Positions 1-10,100 of a stretch of 64,000 nt of DNA are shown here, in pieces; positions within the stretch are counted from its first letter, which is position 1, and every line of letters starts with the position of its first letter. The position numbers were made by a program, and so were the translations under genes. The notes beneath the pieces were generated by a model that saw nothing but the letters and a program-made list of their open reading frames with translations, did no database searches and was not told where the DNA came from. The DNA comes from Hyperoodon ampullatus (Eukaryota; Chordata; Mammalia; Artiodactyla; Ziphiidae), in the NCBI GenBank assembly GCA_949752795.1, contig OX457071.1, positions 78,705,983 to 78,769,982 on the forward strand, in the 5' to 3' direction.

Positions 1-3000
1 GGAGGCTAAGGTGTGGGGCTGCCGGTGGGTTTCCCTTCCGTGCTAGGGTTAGGGTTAGGGAACGGCAAGGCTGAGGGCACAGGTGAGGGTGCGGACACGT
101 GCTAGGGTCGGGGCACGTGCGGACGCGCGGGTCAGTGTCCGCGTACGGATTAGGATGAGGGTACGGCGGAGGCTAAGGTGTGGGGCTGCCGGTGGGTTTC
201 TGTTCCGGGCTAGGGTTAGGGTTAGGGAACGGCAAGGCTGAGGGCACAGGTGAGGGTGCGGACACGTGCTAGGATCGGGGCACGTGCGGACGCGCGGGTC
301 AGTGTCCGCGTACGGATTAGGATGAGGGTTCGGCGGAGGCTAAGGTGTGGGGCTGCCGGTGGGTTTCCGTTCCGGGCTAGGGTTAGGGTTAGGGAACGGC
401 AAGGCTGAGGGCACAGGTGAGGGTGCGGACACGTGCTAGGGTCGGGGCACGTGCGGACGCGGGGGTCAGTGTCCGCGTACGGATTAGGATGAGGGTACGG
501 CGGAGGCTAAGGTGTGGGGCTGCCGGTGGGTTTCCGTTCCGGGCTAGGGTTAGGGTTAGGGAACGGCAAGGCTGAGGGCACAGGTGAGGGTGCGGACACG
601 TGCTAGGGTCGGGGCACGTGCGGACGCGCGGGTCAGTGTCCGCGTACGGATTAGGATGAGGGTACCGCGGAGGCTAAGGTGTTGGGCTGCCGGTGGGTTT
701 CCGTTCCGGGTTAGGGTTAGGGTTAGGGAACGGCAAGGATGAGGGCACAGGTGAGGGTGCGGACACGTGCTAGGGTCGGGGCATGTGCGGACGCGCGGGT
801 CAGTGTTCGCGTACGGATTAGGATGAGGGTACGACGGAGGCTAAGGTGTGGGGCTGCCGGTGGTGTTCCGTTCCGGGCTAGGGTTAGGGTTAGGGAACGG
901 CAAGGCTGAGGGCACAGGTGAGGGTGCGGACACGTGCTAGGGTCGGGGCACGTGCGGACGCGCGGGTCAGTGTCCGCGTACGGATTAGGATGAGGGTACG
1001 GCGGAGGCTAAGGTGTGGGGCTGCCTGTGGGTTTCCCTTCCGGGCTAGGGTTTGGGTTAGGGAACGGCAAGGCTGAGGGCACAGGTGAGGGTGCGGACAC
1101 GTGCTAGGGTCGGGGCACGTGCGGACGCGCGGGTCAGTGTCCGCGTACGGATTAGGATGAGGGTACGGCGGAGGCTAAGGTGTGGGGTTGCCGGTGGGTT
1201 TCCGTTCCGGGCTAGGGTTAGGGTTAGGGAACGGCAAGGCTGAGGGCACAGGTGAGGGTGCGGACACGTGCTAGGGTCGGGGCACGTGCGGATGCGCGGG
1301 TCAGTGTCCGCGTACGGATTAGGATGAGGGTACGGCGGAGGCTAAGGTGTGGGGCTGCCGGTGGGTTTCCCTTCCGGGCTAGGGTTAGGGTTAGGGAACG
1401 GCAAGGCTGAGGGCACAGGTGAGGGTGCGGACACGTGCTAGGGTCGGGGCACGTGCGGACGCGCGTGTCAGTGTCCGCGTACGGATTAGGATGAGGGTAC
1501 GGCGGAGGCTAAGGTGTGGGGCTGCCGGTGGGTTTCCGTTTTGGGCTAGGATTAGGGTTAGGGAACGGCAAGGCTGAGGGCACAGGTGAGGGTGCGGACA
1601 CGTGCTAGGGTCGGGGCACGTGCGGACGCGCGTGTCAGTGTCCGCGTACGGATTAGGATGAGGGTACGGCGGAGGCTAAGGTGTGGGGCTGCCGGTGGGT
1701 TTCCGTTTTGGGCTAGGGTTAGGGTTAGGGAACGGCAAGGCTGAGGGCACAGGTGAGGGTGCGGACACGTGCTAGGGTCGGGGCACGTGCGGACGCGCGG
1801 GTCAGTGTCCGCGTACGGATTAGGATGAGGGTACGGCGGAGGCTAAGGTGTGGGGCTGCCGGTGGGTTTCCGTTCCGGGCTAGGGTTAGGGTTAGGGAAC
1901 GGCAAGGCTGAGGGCACAGGTGAGGGTGCGGACACGTGCTAGGGTCGGGGCACGTGCGGACGCGCGGGTCAGTGTCCGCGTACGGATTAGGATGAGGGTT
2001 CGGCGGAGGCTAAGGTGTGGGGCTGCCGGTGGGTTTCCCTTCCGGGCTAGGGTTAGGGTTAGGGAACGGCAAGGCTGAGGGCACAGGTGACGGTGCGGAC
2101 ACGTGCTAGGGTCGGGGCACATGAGGACGCGCGGGTCAGTGTCCGCGTACGGATTAGGATGAGGGTACGGCGGAGGCTAAGGTGTGGGGCTGCCGGTGGG
2201 TTTCCGTTCCGGGCTAGGGTTAGGGTTAGCGAACGGCAAGGCTGAGGGCACAGGTGAGGGTGCGGACACGTGCTAGGGTCGGGGCACGTGCGGACGCGCG
2301 GGTCAGTGTCCGCGTACGGATTAGGATGAGGGTACGGCGGAGGCTAAGGTGTGGGGCTGCCGGTGGGTTTCCGTTCCGGGCTAGGGTTAGGGTTAGGGAA
2401 CGGCAAGGCTGAGGGCACAGGTGAGGGTGCGGACACGTGCTAGGGTCGGGGCACGTGCGGACGCGCGGGTCAGTGTCCGCCTACGGATTAGGATGAGGGT
2501 ACGGCGGAGGCTAAGGTGTGGGGCTGCCGGTGGGTTTCCCTTCCGGGCTAGGGTTAGGCTTAGGGAACGGCAAGGCTGAGGGCACAGGTGAGGGTGCGGA
2601 CACGTGCTAGGGTCGGGGCACGTGCGGACGCGCGTGTCAGTGTCCGCGTACGGATTAGGATGAGGGTACGGCGGAGGCTAAGGTGTGGGGCTGCCGGTGG
2701 GTTTCCGTTTTGGGCTAGGGTTAGGGTTAGGGAACGGCAAGGCTGAGGGCACAGGTGAGGGTGCGGACACGTGCTAGGGTCGGGGCACGTGCGGACGCGC
2801 GGGTCAGTGTCCGCGTACGGATTAGGATGAGGGTACGGCGGAGGCTAAGGTGTGGGGCTGCCGGTGGGTTTCCCTTCCGGGCTAGGGTTAGGGTTAGGGA
2901 ACGGCAAGGCTGAGGGCACAGGTGAGGGTGCGGACACGTGCTAGGGTCGGGGCACGTGCGGACGCGCGGGTTAGTGTCCGCGTACGGATTAGGATGAGGG

Positions 3001-4843
3001 TACGGCAGAGGCTAAGGTGTGGGGCTGCCGGTGGGTTTCCGTTCCGGGCTAGGGTTAGGGTTAGGGAACGGCAAGGCTGAGGGCACAGGTGAGGGTGCGG
3101 ACACGTGCTAGGGTCGGGGCACGTGCGGACGCGCGGTTCAGTGTCCGCGTACGGATTAGGATGAGGGTTCGGCGGAGGCTAAGGTGTGGGGCTGTCGGTG
3201 GGTTTCCGTTCCGGGCTAGGGTTAGGGTTAGGGAACGGCAAGGCTGAGGGCACAGGTGAGGGTGCGGACACGTGCTAGGGTCGGGGCACGTGAGGACACG
3301 CGGGTCAGTGTCCGCGTACGGATTAGGACGAGGGTACGGCGGAGGCTAAGGTGTGGGGCTGCCGGTGGGTTTCCGTTCCGGGCTAGGGTTAGGGTTAGGG
3401 AACGGCAAGGCTGAGGGCACAGGTGAGGGTGCGGACACGTGCTAGGGTCGGGGCATGTGCGGACGCGCGGGTCAGTGTCCGCGTACGGATTAGGATGAGG
3501 GTACGGCGGAGGCTAAGGTGTGGGGCTCCCGGTGGGTTTCCCTTCCGGGCTAGGGTTAGGGTTAGGGAACGGCAAGGCTCAGGGCACAGGTGAGGGTGCG
3601 GACACGTGCTAGGGTTGGGGCACGTGCGGACGCGCGGGTCAGTGTCCACGTACGGATTAGGATGAGGGTACGACGGAGGCTAAGGTGTGGGGCTGCCGGT
3701 GGGGTTCCGTTCCGGGCTAGGGTTAGGGTTAGGGAACGGCAAGGCTGAGGGCACAGGTGAGGGTGCGGACACGTTCTAGGGTCGGGGCACGTGCGGACGC
3801 GCGGGTCAGTGTCCGCGTACGGATTAGGATGAGGGTACGGCGGAGGCTAAGGTGTGGGGCTGCCGGTGGGTTTCCATTCCGGGCTAGGGTTTGGGTTAGG
3901 GAACGGCAAGGCTGAAGGCACAGGTGAGGGTGCGGACACGTGCTACGGTCGGGGCACGTGCGGACGCGCGGGTCAGTGTCCGCGTACGGATTAGGATGAG
4001 GGTACGGTGGAGGCTAAGGTGTGGGGCTGCCGGTGGGTTTCCCTTCCGGGCTAGGGTTAGGCTTAGGGAACGGCAAGGCTGAGGGCACAGGTGAGGGTGC
4101 GGACACGTGCTAGGGTCGGGGCACGTGCGGACTCGCGTGTCAGTGTCCGCGTACGGATTAGGATGAGGGTACGGCGGAGGATAAGGTGTGGGGCTGCCGG
4201 TGGGTTTCCGTTTTGGGCTAGGGTTAGGGTTAGGGAACGGCAAGGCTGAGGGCACAGGTGAGGGTGCGGACACGTGCTAGGGTCGGGGCACGTGCGGACG
4301 CGTGGGTCAGTGTCCGCGTACGGATTAGGATGAGGGTACGGCGGAGGCTAAGGTGTGGGGCTGCCGGTGGGTTTCCCTTCCGGGCTAGGGTTAGGGTTAG
4401 GGAACGGCAAGGCTGAGGGCTCAGGTGAGGGTGCGGACACGTGCTAGGGTCGGGGCACGTGCGGACGCGCGGGTCAGTGTCCGCGTACGGATTAGGATGA
4501 GGGTACGGCGGAGGCTAAGGTGTGGGGCTCCCGGTGGGTTTCCCTTCCGGGCTAGGGTTAGGGTTAGGGAACGGCAAGGCTGAGGGCACAGGTGAGGATG
4601 CGGACACGTGCTAGGGTCGGGGCACGTGCGGATGCGCGGGTCAGTGTCCGCGTACGGATTAGGATGAGGGTACGGCGGAGTCTAAGGTGTAGGGCTGCCG
4701 GTGGGTTTCCCTTCCGGGCTAGGCTTAGGGTTAGGGAACGGCAAGGCTGAGGGCACAGGTGAGGGTGCGGACACGTGCTAGGGTCGGGGCACGTGCGGAC
4801 GCGCGGGTCAGTGTCCGCGTACGGATTAGGATGAGGGTACGGC
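1..4843 (+). repeat. 29 satellite monomers, left part of the array
   Basis: This stretch holds only monomers of the common family and no gene. Several runs are counterparts of later blocks. About 0.85-1.68 kb (markers GGTGGTGTTCC, GCCTGTGGG with AGGGTTTGGG, GGGGTTGCC and TTTTGGGCTAGGATTAG) matches 17.5-18.3 kb, 21.5-22.3 kb and 30.9-31.7 kb. About 2.5-3.4 kb (GGCTTAGGG, CGCGGGTTAG, GGCAGAGGC, GGCTGTCGGTG, GAGGACACGCGG) matches 32.0-33.0 kb at offset 29556. From about 3.3 kb onward it matches 23.0 kb at offset 19704. The first monomer is unusual in reading TTCCGTGCTAGGG, which removes the first quadruplex tract. Confidence 0.9.
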
Positions 4844-6847
4844 GGAGGCTAAGGTGTGGGGCTGCCGGTGGGTTTCCGTTCCGGGCTAGGGTTAGGGTTA
4901 GCGAACGGCAAGGCTGAGGGCACAGGTGAGGGTGCGGACACGTGCTAGGGTCGGGGCACGTGCTAACGCGCGGGTCAGTGTCCGCGTACGGATTAGGATG
5001 AGGGTACGGCGGAGGCTAAGCTGTGGGGCTGCCGGTGGGTTTCCGTTCCGGGCTAGGGTTAGGGTTAGGGAACGGCAAGGCTGAGGGCACAGGTGAGGGT
5101 GCGGACACGTGCTAGGGTCGGGGCACGTGCGGACGCGCGGGTCAGTGTCCGCGTACGGATTAGGATGAGGGTACGGCGGAGGCTAAGGTGTGGGGCTGCC
5201 GGTGGGTTTCCCTTCCGGGCTAGGGTTAGGCTTAGGGAACGGCAAGGCTGAGGGCACAGGTGAGGGTGCGGACACGTGCTAGGGTCGGGGCACGTGCGGA
5301 CGCGCGGGTCAGTGTCCGCGTACGGATTAGGATGAGGGTACGGCGGAGGCTAAGGTGTGGGCCTGCCGGTGGGTTTCCGTTTTGGGCTAGGGTTAGGGTT
5401 AGGGAACGGCAAGGCTGAGGGCACAGGTGAGGGTGCGGACACGTGCTAGGGTCGGGGCACGTGCGGACGCGCGGGTCAGTGTCTGCGTACGGATTAGGAT
5501 GAGGGTACGGCGGAGGCTAAGGTGTGGGGCTGCCGGTGGGTTTCCGTTCCGGGCTAGGGTTAGGGTTAGGGAACGGCAAGGCTGAGGGCACAGGTGAGGG
5601 TGCGGACACGTGCTAGGGTCGGGGCACCTGAGGACGCGCGGGTCAGTGTCCGCGTACGGATTAGGATGAGGGTACGGCGGAGGCTAAGGTGTGGGGCTGC
5701 CGGTGGGTTTCCGTTCCGGGCTAGGGTTAGGGTTAGGGAACGGCAAGGCTGAGGGCACAGGTGAGGGTGCGGACACGTGCTAGGGTCGGGGCACGTGCGG
5801 ACGCGCGGGTCAGTGTCCACGTACGGATTACGATGAGGGTACGGCGGAGGCTAAGGTGTGGGGCTGCCGGTGGGTTTCCGTTCCGGGCTAGGGTTAGGGT
5901 TAGGGAACGGCAAGGCTGAGGGCACAGGTGAGGGTGCGGACACGTGCTAGGGTCGGGGCACGTGCGGACGCGCGGGTCAGTGTCCGCGTACGGATTAGGA
6001 TGAGGGTATGGCGGAGGCTAAGGTGTGGGGCTGCCTGTGTGTTTCCCTTCCGGGCTAGGGTTAGGGTTAGGGAACGGCAAGGCTGAGGGCACAGGTGAGG
6101 GTGCGGACACGTGGTAGGGTCGGGGCACGTGTGGACGCGCGTGTCAGTGTCCGCGTACGGATTAGGATGAGGGTACGGCGGAGGCTAAGGTGTGGGGCTG
6201 CCGGTGGGTTTCCGTTTTGGGCTAGGGTTAGGGTTAGGGAACGGCAAGGCTGAGGGCACAGGTGAGGGTGCGGACACGTGCTAGGGTCGGGGCACGTGCG
6301 GACGCGCGGGTCAGTGTCCGTGTACGGATTAGGATGAGTGTAGGGCGGAGGCTAAGGTGTGGGGCTGCCGGTGGGTTTCCCTTCCGGGCTAGGGTTAGGG
6401 TTAGGGAACGGCAAGGCTGAGGGCACAGGTGAGGGTGCGGACACGTGCTAGGGTCGGGGCACGTGCGGACGCGCGGGTCAGTGTCCGCGTACGGATTAGG
6501 ATGAGGGTACGGCGGAGGCTAAGGTGTGGGGCTGCCGGTGGGTTTCCGTTCCGGGCTAGGGTTAGGGTTAGGGAACGGCAAGGCTGAGGGCACAGGTGAG
6601 GGTGCGGACACGTGCTAGGGTCGGGGCACGTGCGGACGCGCGGGTCAGTGTCCGCGTACGGATTAGGATGAGGGTTCGGCGGAGGCTAAGGTGTGGGGCT
6701 GCCGGTGGGTTTCCCTTCCGGGCTAGGGTTAGGGTTAGGGAACGGCAAGGCTGAGGGCACAGGTGACGGTGCGGACACGTGCTAGGGTCGGGGCACGTGA
6801 GGACGCGCGGGTCAGTGTCCGCGTACGGATTAGGATGAGGGTACGGC

Positions 6848-7013
6848 GGAGGCTAAGGTGTGGGGCTGCCGGTGGGTTTCCGTTCCGGGCTAGGGTTAGG
6901 GTTAGGGAACGGCATGTTGAGGGCACAGGTGAGGGTGCGGACACGTGCTAGGGTCGGGGCACGTGCGGACTCGCGGGTCAGTGTCCGCGTACGGATTAGG
7001 ATGAGGGTACGGC
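6848..7013 (+). repeat. 166-bp monomer variant with GGCATGTTGAGGG
   Basis: GGCAAGGCTGAGGG is changed to GGCATGTTGAGGG, which combines a one-base loss with substitutions. It is found six times, with the GGCATGTTGA motif at 6911, 13256, 26615, 36801, 49658 and 57505. Five of the six are followed by GGACTCGCGGG in the same monomer; the copy at 57505 has GGACGCGCGGG. A compound change this specific is best explained by one origin followed by spread in larger blocks. Confidence 0.9.
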
Positions 7014-7052
7014 GGAGGCTAAGGTGTGGGGCTGCCGGTGGGTTTCCGTTCC

Positions 7053-7073
7053 GGGCTAGGGTTAGGGTTAGGG
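7053..7073 (+). promoter_or_regulatory. Telomere-like core and G-quadruplex motif (example of one per monomer)
   Basis: Four GGG tracts are separated by the three-base loops CTA, TTA and TTA, which is the canonical G3N3 pattern that folds into a quadruplex. The same bases contain CTAGGG (7056-7061) and two perfect TTAGGG hexamers (7062-7073). Two overlapping matches to YTAGGGTTR, the site bound by the vertebrate shelterin proteins TRF1 and TRF2, lie at 7056-7064 and 7062-7070. TAGGGTTAG, the single-strand site of POT1, is also present. The core recurs at monomer positions 40-60 throughout the window, always on the + strand. Some monomers lose one tract, for example by CCTGGCTAGGG, GGATTAGGG, GGCTTAGGG or TTAGCGAAC variants. 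Binding and folding are inferred from the motif, not shown. Confidence 0.85.
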
Positions 7074-7108
7074 AACGGCAAGGCTGAGGGCACAGGTGAG
7101 GGTGCGGA

Positions 7109-7132
7109 CACGTGCTAGGGTCGGGGCACGTG
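7109..7132. promoter_or_regulatory. Paired CACGTG palindromes (E-box type), one pair per monomer
   Basis: Two perfect CACGTG hexamers occupy 7109-7114 and 7127-7132, 18 bp apart start to start. They are separated by CTAGGGTCGGGG, itself a degenerate telomere-like stretch. CACGTG is the core site of many bHLH factors (MYC/MAX, USF, fungal Cbf1). Because each palindrome contains a CpG, binding would be methylation sensitive. The pair recurs at monomer positions 96-101 and 114-119. Common variants destroy the second site (CACGTGAGG keeps it; CACATGCGG, CATGTGCGG, CACTTGCGG and CACCTGAGG lose it) or the first (GACATGTGC, GACAAGTGC, GACACGTTC). Function is unknown; the sites may be incidental. Confidence 0.6.
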
Positions 7133-7155
7133 CGGACGCGCGGGTCAGTGTCCGC
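7132..7155. repeat. Inner hairpin GCGGAC / GTCCGC with 12-base loop
   Basis: Arms at 7132-7137 and 7150-7155 pair perfectly over six G/C-rich base pairs around the loop GCGCGGGTCAGT. With a two-base bulge the pairing can extend through CGT/ACG outside the arms. The hairpin lies at monomer positions 119-142. It could form in single-stranded DNA or in a transcript of either strand. No T tract follows it, so a bacterial-type terminator reading has no support. Confidence 0.65.
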
Positions 7156-10100
7156 GTACGGATTAGGATGAGGGTACGGCGGAGGCTAAGGTGTGGGGCT
7201 GCCGGTGGGTTTCCGTTCCGGGCTAGGGTTAGGGTTAGGGAACGGCAAGGCTGAGGGCACAGGTGAGGGTGCGGACACGTGCTAGGGTCGGGGCACGTGA
7301 GGACGCGCGGGTCAGTGTCCGCGTACGGATTAGGATGAGGGTACGGCGGAGGCTAAGGTGTGGGGCTGCCCGTGGGTTTCCGTTCCGGGCTAGGGTTAGG
7401 GTTAGGGAACGGCAAGGCTGAGGGCACAGGTGAGGATGCGGACACGTGCTAGGGTCGGGGCACGTGCGGACGCGCGGGTCAGTGTCCGCGTACGGATTAG
7501 GATGAGGGTACGGCGGAGGCTAAGGTGTGGGGCTGCCGGTGGGTTTCCTTTCCGGGCTAGGGGTAGGGTTAGGGAACGGCAAGGCTGAGGGCACAAGTGA
7601 GGGTGCGGACACGTGCTACGGTTGGGGCACGTGCGGACGCGCGGGTCAGTGTCCGCGTACGGATTAGGATGAGGGTATGGCGGAGGCTAAGGTGTGGGGC
7701 TGCCGGTGGGTTTCCCTTCCGGGCTAGGGTTAGGGTTAGGGAACGGCAAGGCTGAGGGCTCAGGTGAGGGTGCGGACACGTGCTAGGGTCGGGGCACTTG
7801 CGGACGCGCGTGTCAGTGTCCGCGTACGGATTAGGATGAGGGTACGGCGGAGGCTAAGGTGTGGGGCTGCCGGTGGGTTTCCGTTCCGGGCTAGGGTTAG
7901 GGTTAGGGAACGGCAAGGCTGAGGGCACAGGTGAGGGTGCGGACACGTGCTAGGTTCGGGGCACGTGCGGACGCGCGTGTCAGTGTACGCGTACGGATTA
8001 GGATGAGGGTACGGTGGAGGCTAAGGTGTGGGGCTGCCGGTGGGTTTCCGTTCCGGGCTAGGGTTAGGGTTAGGGAACGGCAAGGCTGAGGGCACAGGTG
8101 AGGGTGCGGACACGCGCTAGGGTCGGGGCACATGCGGACGCGCGGGTCAGTGTCCGCGTACGGATTAGGATGAGGGTACGGCGGAGGCTAAGGTGTGGGG
8201 CTGCCGGTGGGTTTCCCTTCTGGGCTAGGGTTAGGGTTAGGGAACGGCAAGGCTGAGGGCACAGGTGAGGGTGCGGACACGTGCTAGGGTCGGGGCACGT
8301 GCGGACGCGCGGGTCAGTGTCCGCGTACGGATTAGGATGAGGGTACGGCGGAGACTATGGTGTGGGGCTGCCGGTGGGGTTCCGTTCCGGGCTAGGGTTA
8401 GGGTTAGGGAACGGCAAGGCTGAGGGCACAGGTGAGGGTGCGGACACGTGCTAGGGTCGGGGCACGTGCGGACGCGCCGGTCAGTGTCCGCGTACGGGTT
8501 AGGATGAGGGTTCGGCGGAGGCTAAGGTGTGGGGCTGCCGGTGGGTTTCCCTTCCGGGCTAGGGTTAGGGTTAGGGAACGGCAAGGCTGAGGGCACAGGT
8601 GAGGGTGCGGACACGTGCTAGGGTCGGGGCACGTGCGGACGCGCGGGTCAGTGTCCGCGTACGGATTAGGATGAGGGTACGGCGGAGGCTAAGCTGTGGG
8701 GCTGCCGGTGGGTTTCCGTTCCGGGCTAGGGTTAGGGTTAGGGAACGGCAAGGCTGAGGGCACAGGTGAGGGTGCGGACACGTGCTAGGGTCGGGGCACG
8801 TGCGGACGCGCGGGTCAGTGTCCGCGTACGGATTAGGATGAGGGTACGGCGGAGGCTAAGGTGTGGGGCTGCCGGTGGGTTTCCGTTCCGGGCTAGGGTT
8901 AGGGTTAGGGAACGGCAAGGCTGAGGGCACAGGTGAGGGTGCGGACACGTGCTAGGGTCGGGGCACGTGCGGACGCGCGGGTCAGTGTCCGCGTACGGAT
9001 TAGGATGAGGGTACGGCGGAGGCTAAGGTGTGGGGCTGCCGGTGGGTTTCCCTTCCGGGCTAGGGTTAGGGTTAGGGAACGGCAAGGCTGAGGGCACAGG
9101 TGAGGGTGCGGACACGTGCTAGGGTCGGGGCACGTGCGGACGCGCGTGTCAGTGTCCGCGTACGGATTAGGATGAGGGTACGGCGGAGGCTAAGGTGTGG
9201 GGCTGCCGGTGGGTTTCCGTTTTGGGCTAGGGTTAGGGTTAGGGAACGGCAAGGCTGAAGGCACAGGTGAGGGTGCGGACACGTGCTAGGGTCGGGGCAC
9301 GTGCGGATGCGCGGGTCAGTGTCCGCGTACGGATTAGGATGAGGGTACGGCGGAGGCTAAGGTGTGGGGCTGCCGGTGGGTTTCCGTTCCGGGCTAGGGT
9401 TAGGGTTAGGGAACAGCAAGGCTGAGGGCACAGGTGAGGGTGCGGACACGTGCTAGGGTCGGGGCACGTGCGGACGCGCGGGTCAGTGTCCGCGTACGGA
9501 TTAGGATGAGGGTACGGCGGAGGCTAAGGTATGGGGCTGCCGGTGGGTTTCCGTTCCGGGCTAGGGTTAGGGTTAGGGAACGGCAAGGCTGAGGGCACAG
9601 GTGAGGGTCCGGACACGTGCTAGGGTCGGGGCACGTGCGGACGCGCGGGTCAGTGTCCGCGTACGGATTAGGATGAGGGTTCGGCGGAGGCTAAGGTGTG
9701 GGGCTGCCGGTGGGTTTCCCTTCCGGGCTAGGGTTAGGGTTAGGGAACGGCAAGGCTGAGGGCACAGGTGACGGTGCGGACACGTGCTAGGGTCGGGGCA
9801 CGTGAGGACGCGCGGGTCAGTGTCCGCGTACGGATTAGGATGAGGGTACGGCGGAGTCTAAGGTGTAGGGCTGCCGGTGGGTTTCCCTTCCGGGCTAGGG
9901 TTAGGGTTAGGGAACGGCAAGGCTGAGGGCACAGGTGAGGGTGCGGACACGTGCTAGGGTCGGGGCACGTGAGGACGCGTGGGTCAGTGTCCGCGTACGG
10001 ATTAGGATGAGGTTACGGCGGAGGCTAAGGTGTGGGGCTGCCGGTGGGTTTCCGTTCCTGGCTAGGGTTAGGGTTAGGGAACGGCAAGGCTGAGGGCACA

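Larger units (their letters stand above)
7104..7155. repeat. Outer inverted repeat GCGGACAC / GTGTCCGC
   Basis: A perfect 8-base inverted repeat has arms at 7104-7111 and 7148-7155, enclosing 36 bases that include most of the paired CACGTG region. It recurs at monomer positions 91-98 and 135-142. Its right arm is shared with a shorter inner hairpin, so the two foldings are mutually exclusive. The arms are intact in most monomers; exceptions include CCGTGTACGG and CCACGTACGG variants that break the right arm. Confidence 0.7.
7014..7180 (+). repeat. Representative consensus monomer (167 bp)
   Basis: This unit carries the commonest base at every position I compared, so it serves as a reference. 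In order: a G-rich left part with GTGTGGGG and CCGGTGGG (monomer 1-30), a short pyrimidine run TTTCCGTTCC (30-39), the telomere-like core (40-60), a GGCAAGG...GGTGAGGG stretch (64-89), paired CACGTG sites (96-101 and 114-119), inverted-repeat arms ending at 142, and ATTAGGATGAGGGTACGGC to the end. The most frequent alternatives at the pyrimidine run are TTTCCCTTCC and TTTCCGTTTTGGG; GTACGG near the end alternates with GTTCGG. 167 bp is close to the DNA length protected by a nucleosome plus linker histone, which may or may not be meaningful. Confidence 0.95.

Noticed and set aside
3896..4273. 125-codon minus-strand open frame, and its relatives at 23600, 41634, 43804 and 53488
   Set aside because: It is translated satellite. 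The peptide is a Pro/Arg/Thr/Leu-rich string that changes frame from one monomer to the next, because 167 is not a multiple of three. It ends at the same place in the repeat and recurs only where monomer variants happen to lack stops. No codon-type conservation, no start context, no recognisable domain.
6763..7087. Plus-strand Arg/Val/Gly-rich open frames near the CATGTTGA monomer, and their copies
   Set aside because: The frame extends only because a GGTGACGGTG change supplies ATG/stop context and the 166-bp monomer shifts phase. The composition is that of the GC-rich repeat. No evidence of a protein.
7132..7155. Rho-independent terminator
   Set aside because: The GC-rich hairpin has no T tract after it, recurs every 167 bp and has no gene upstream.
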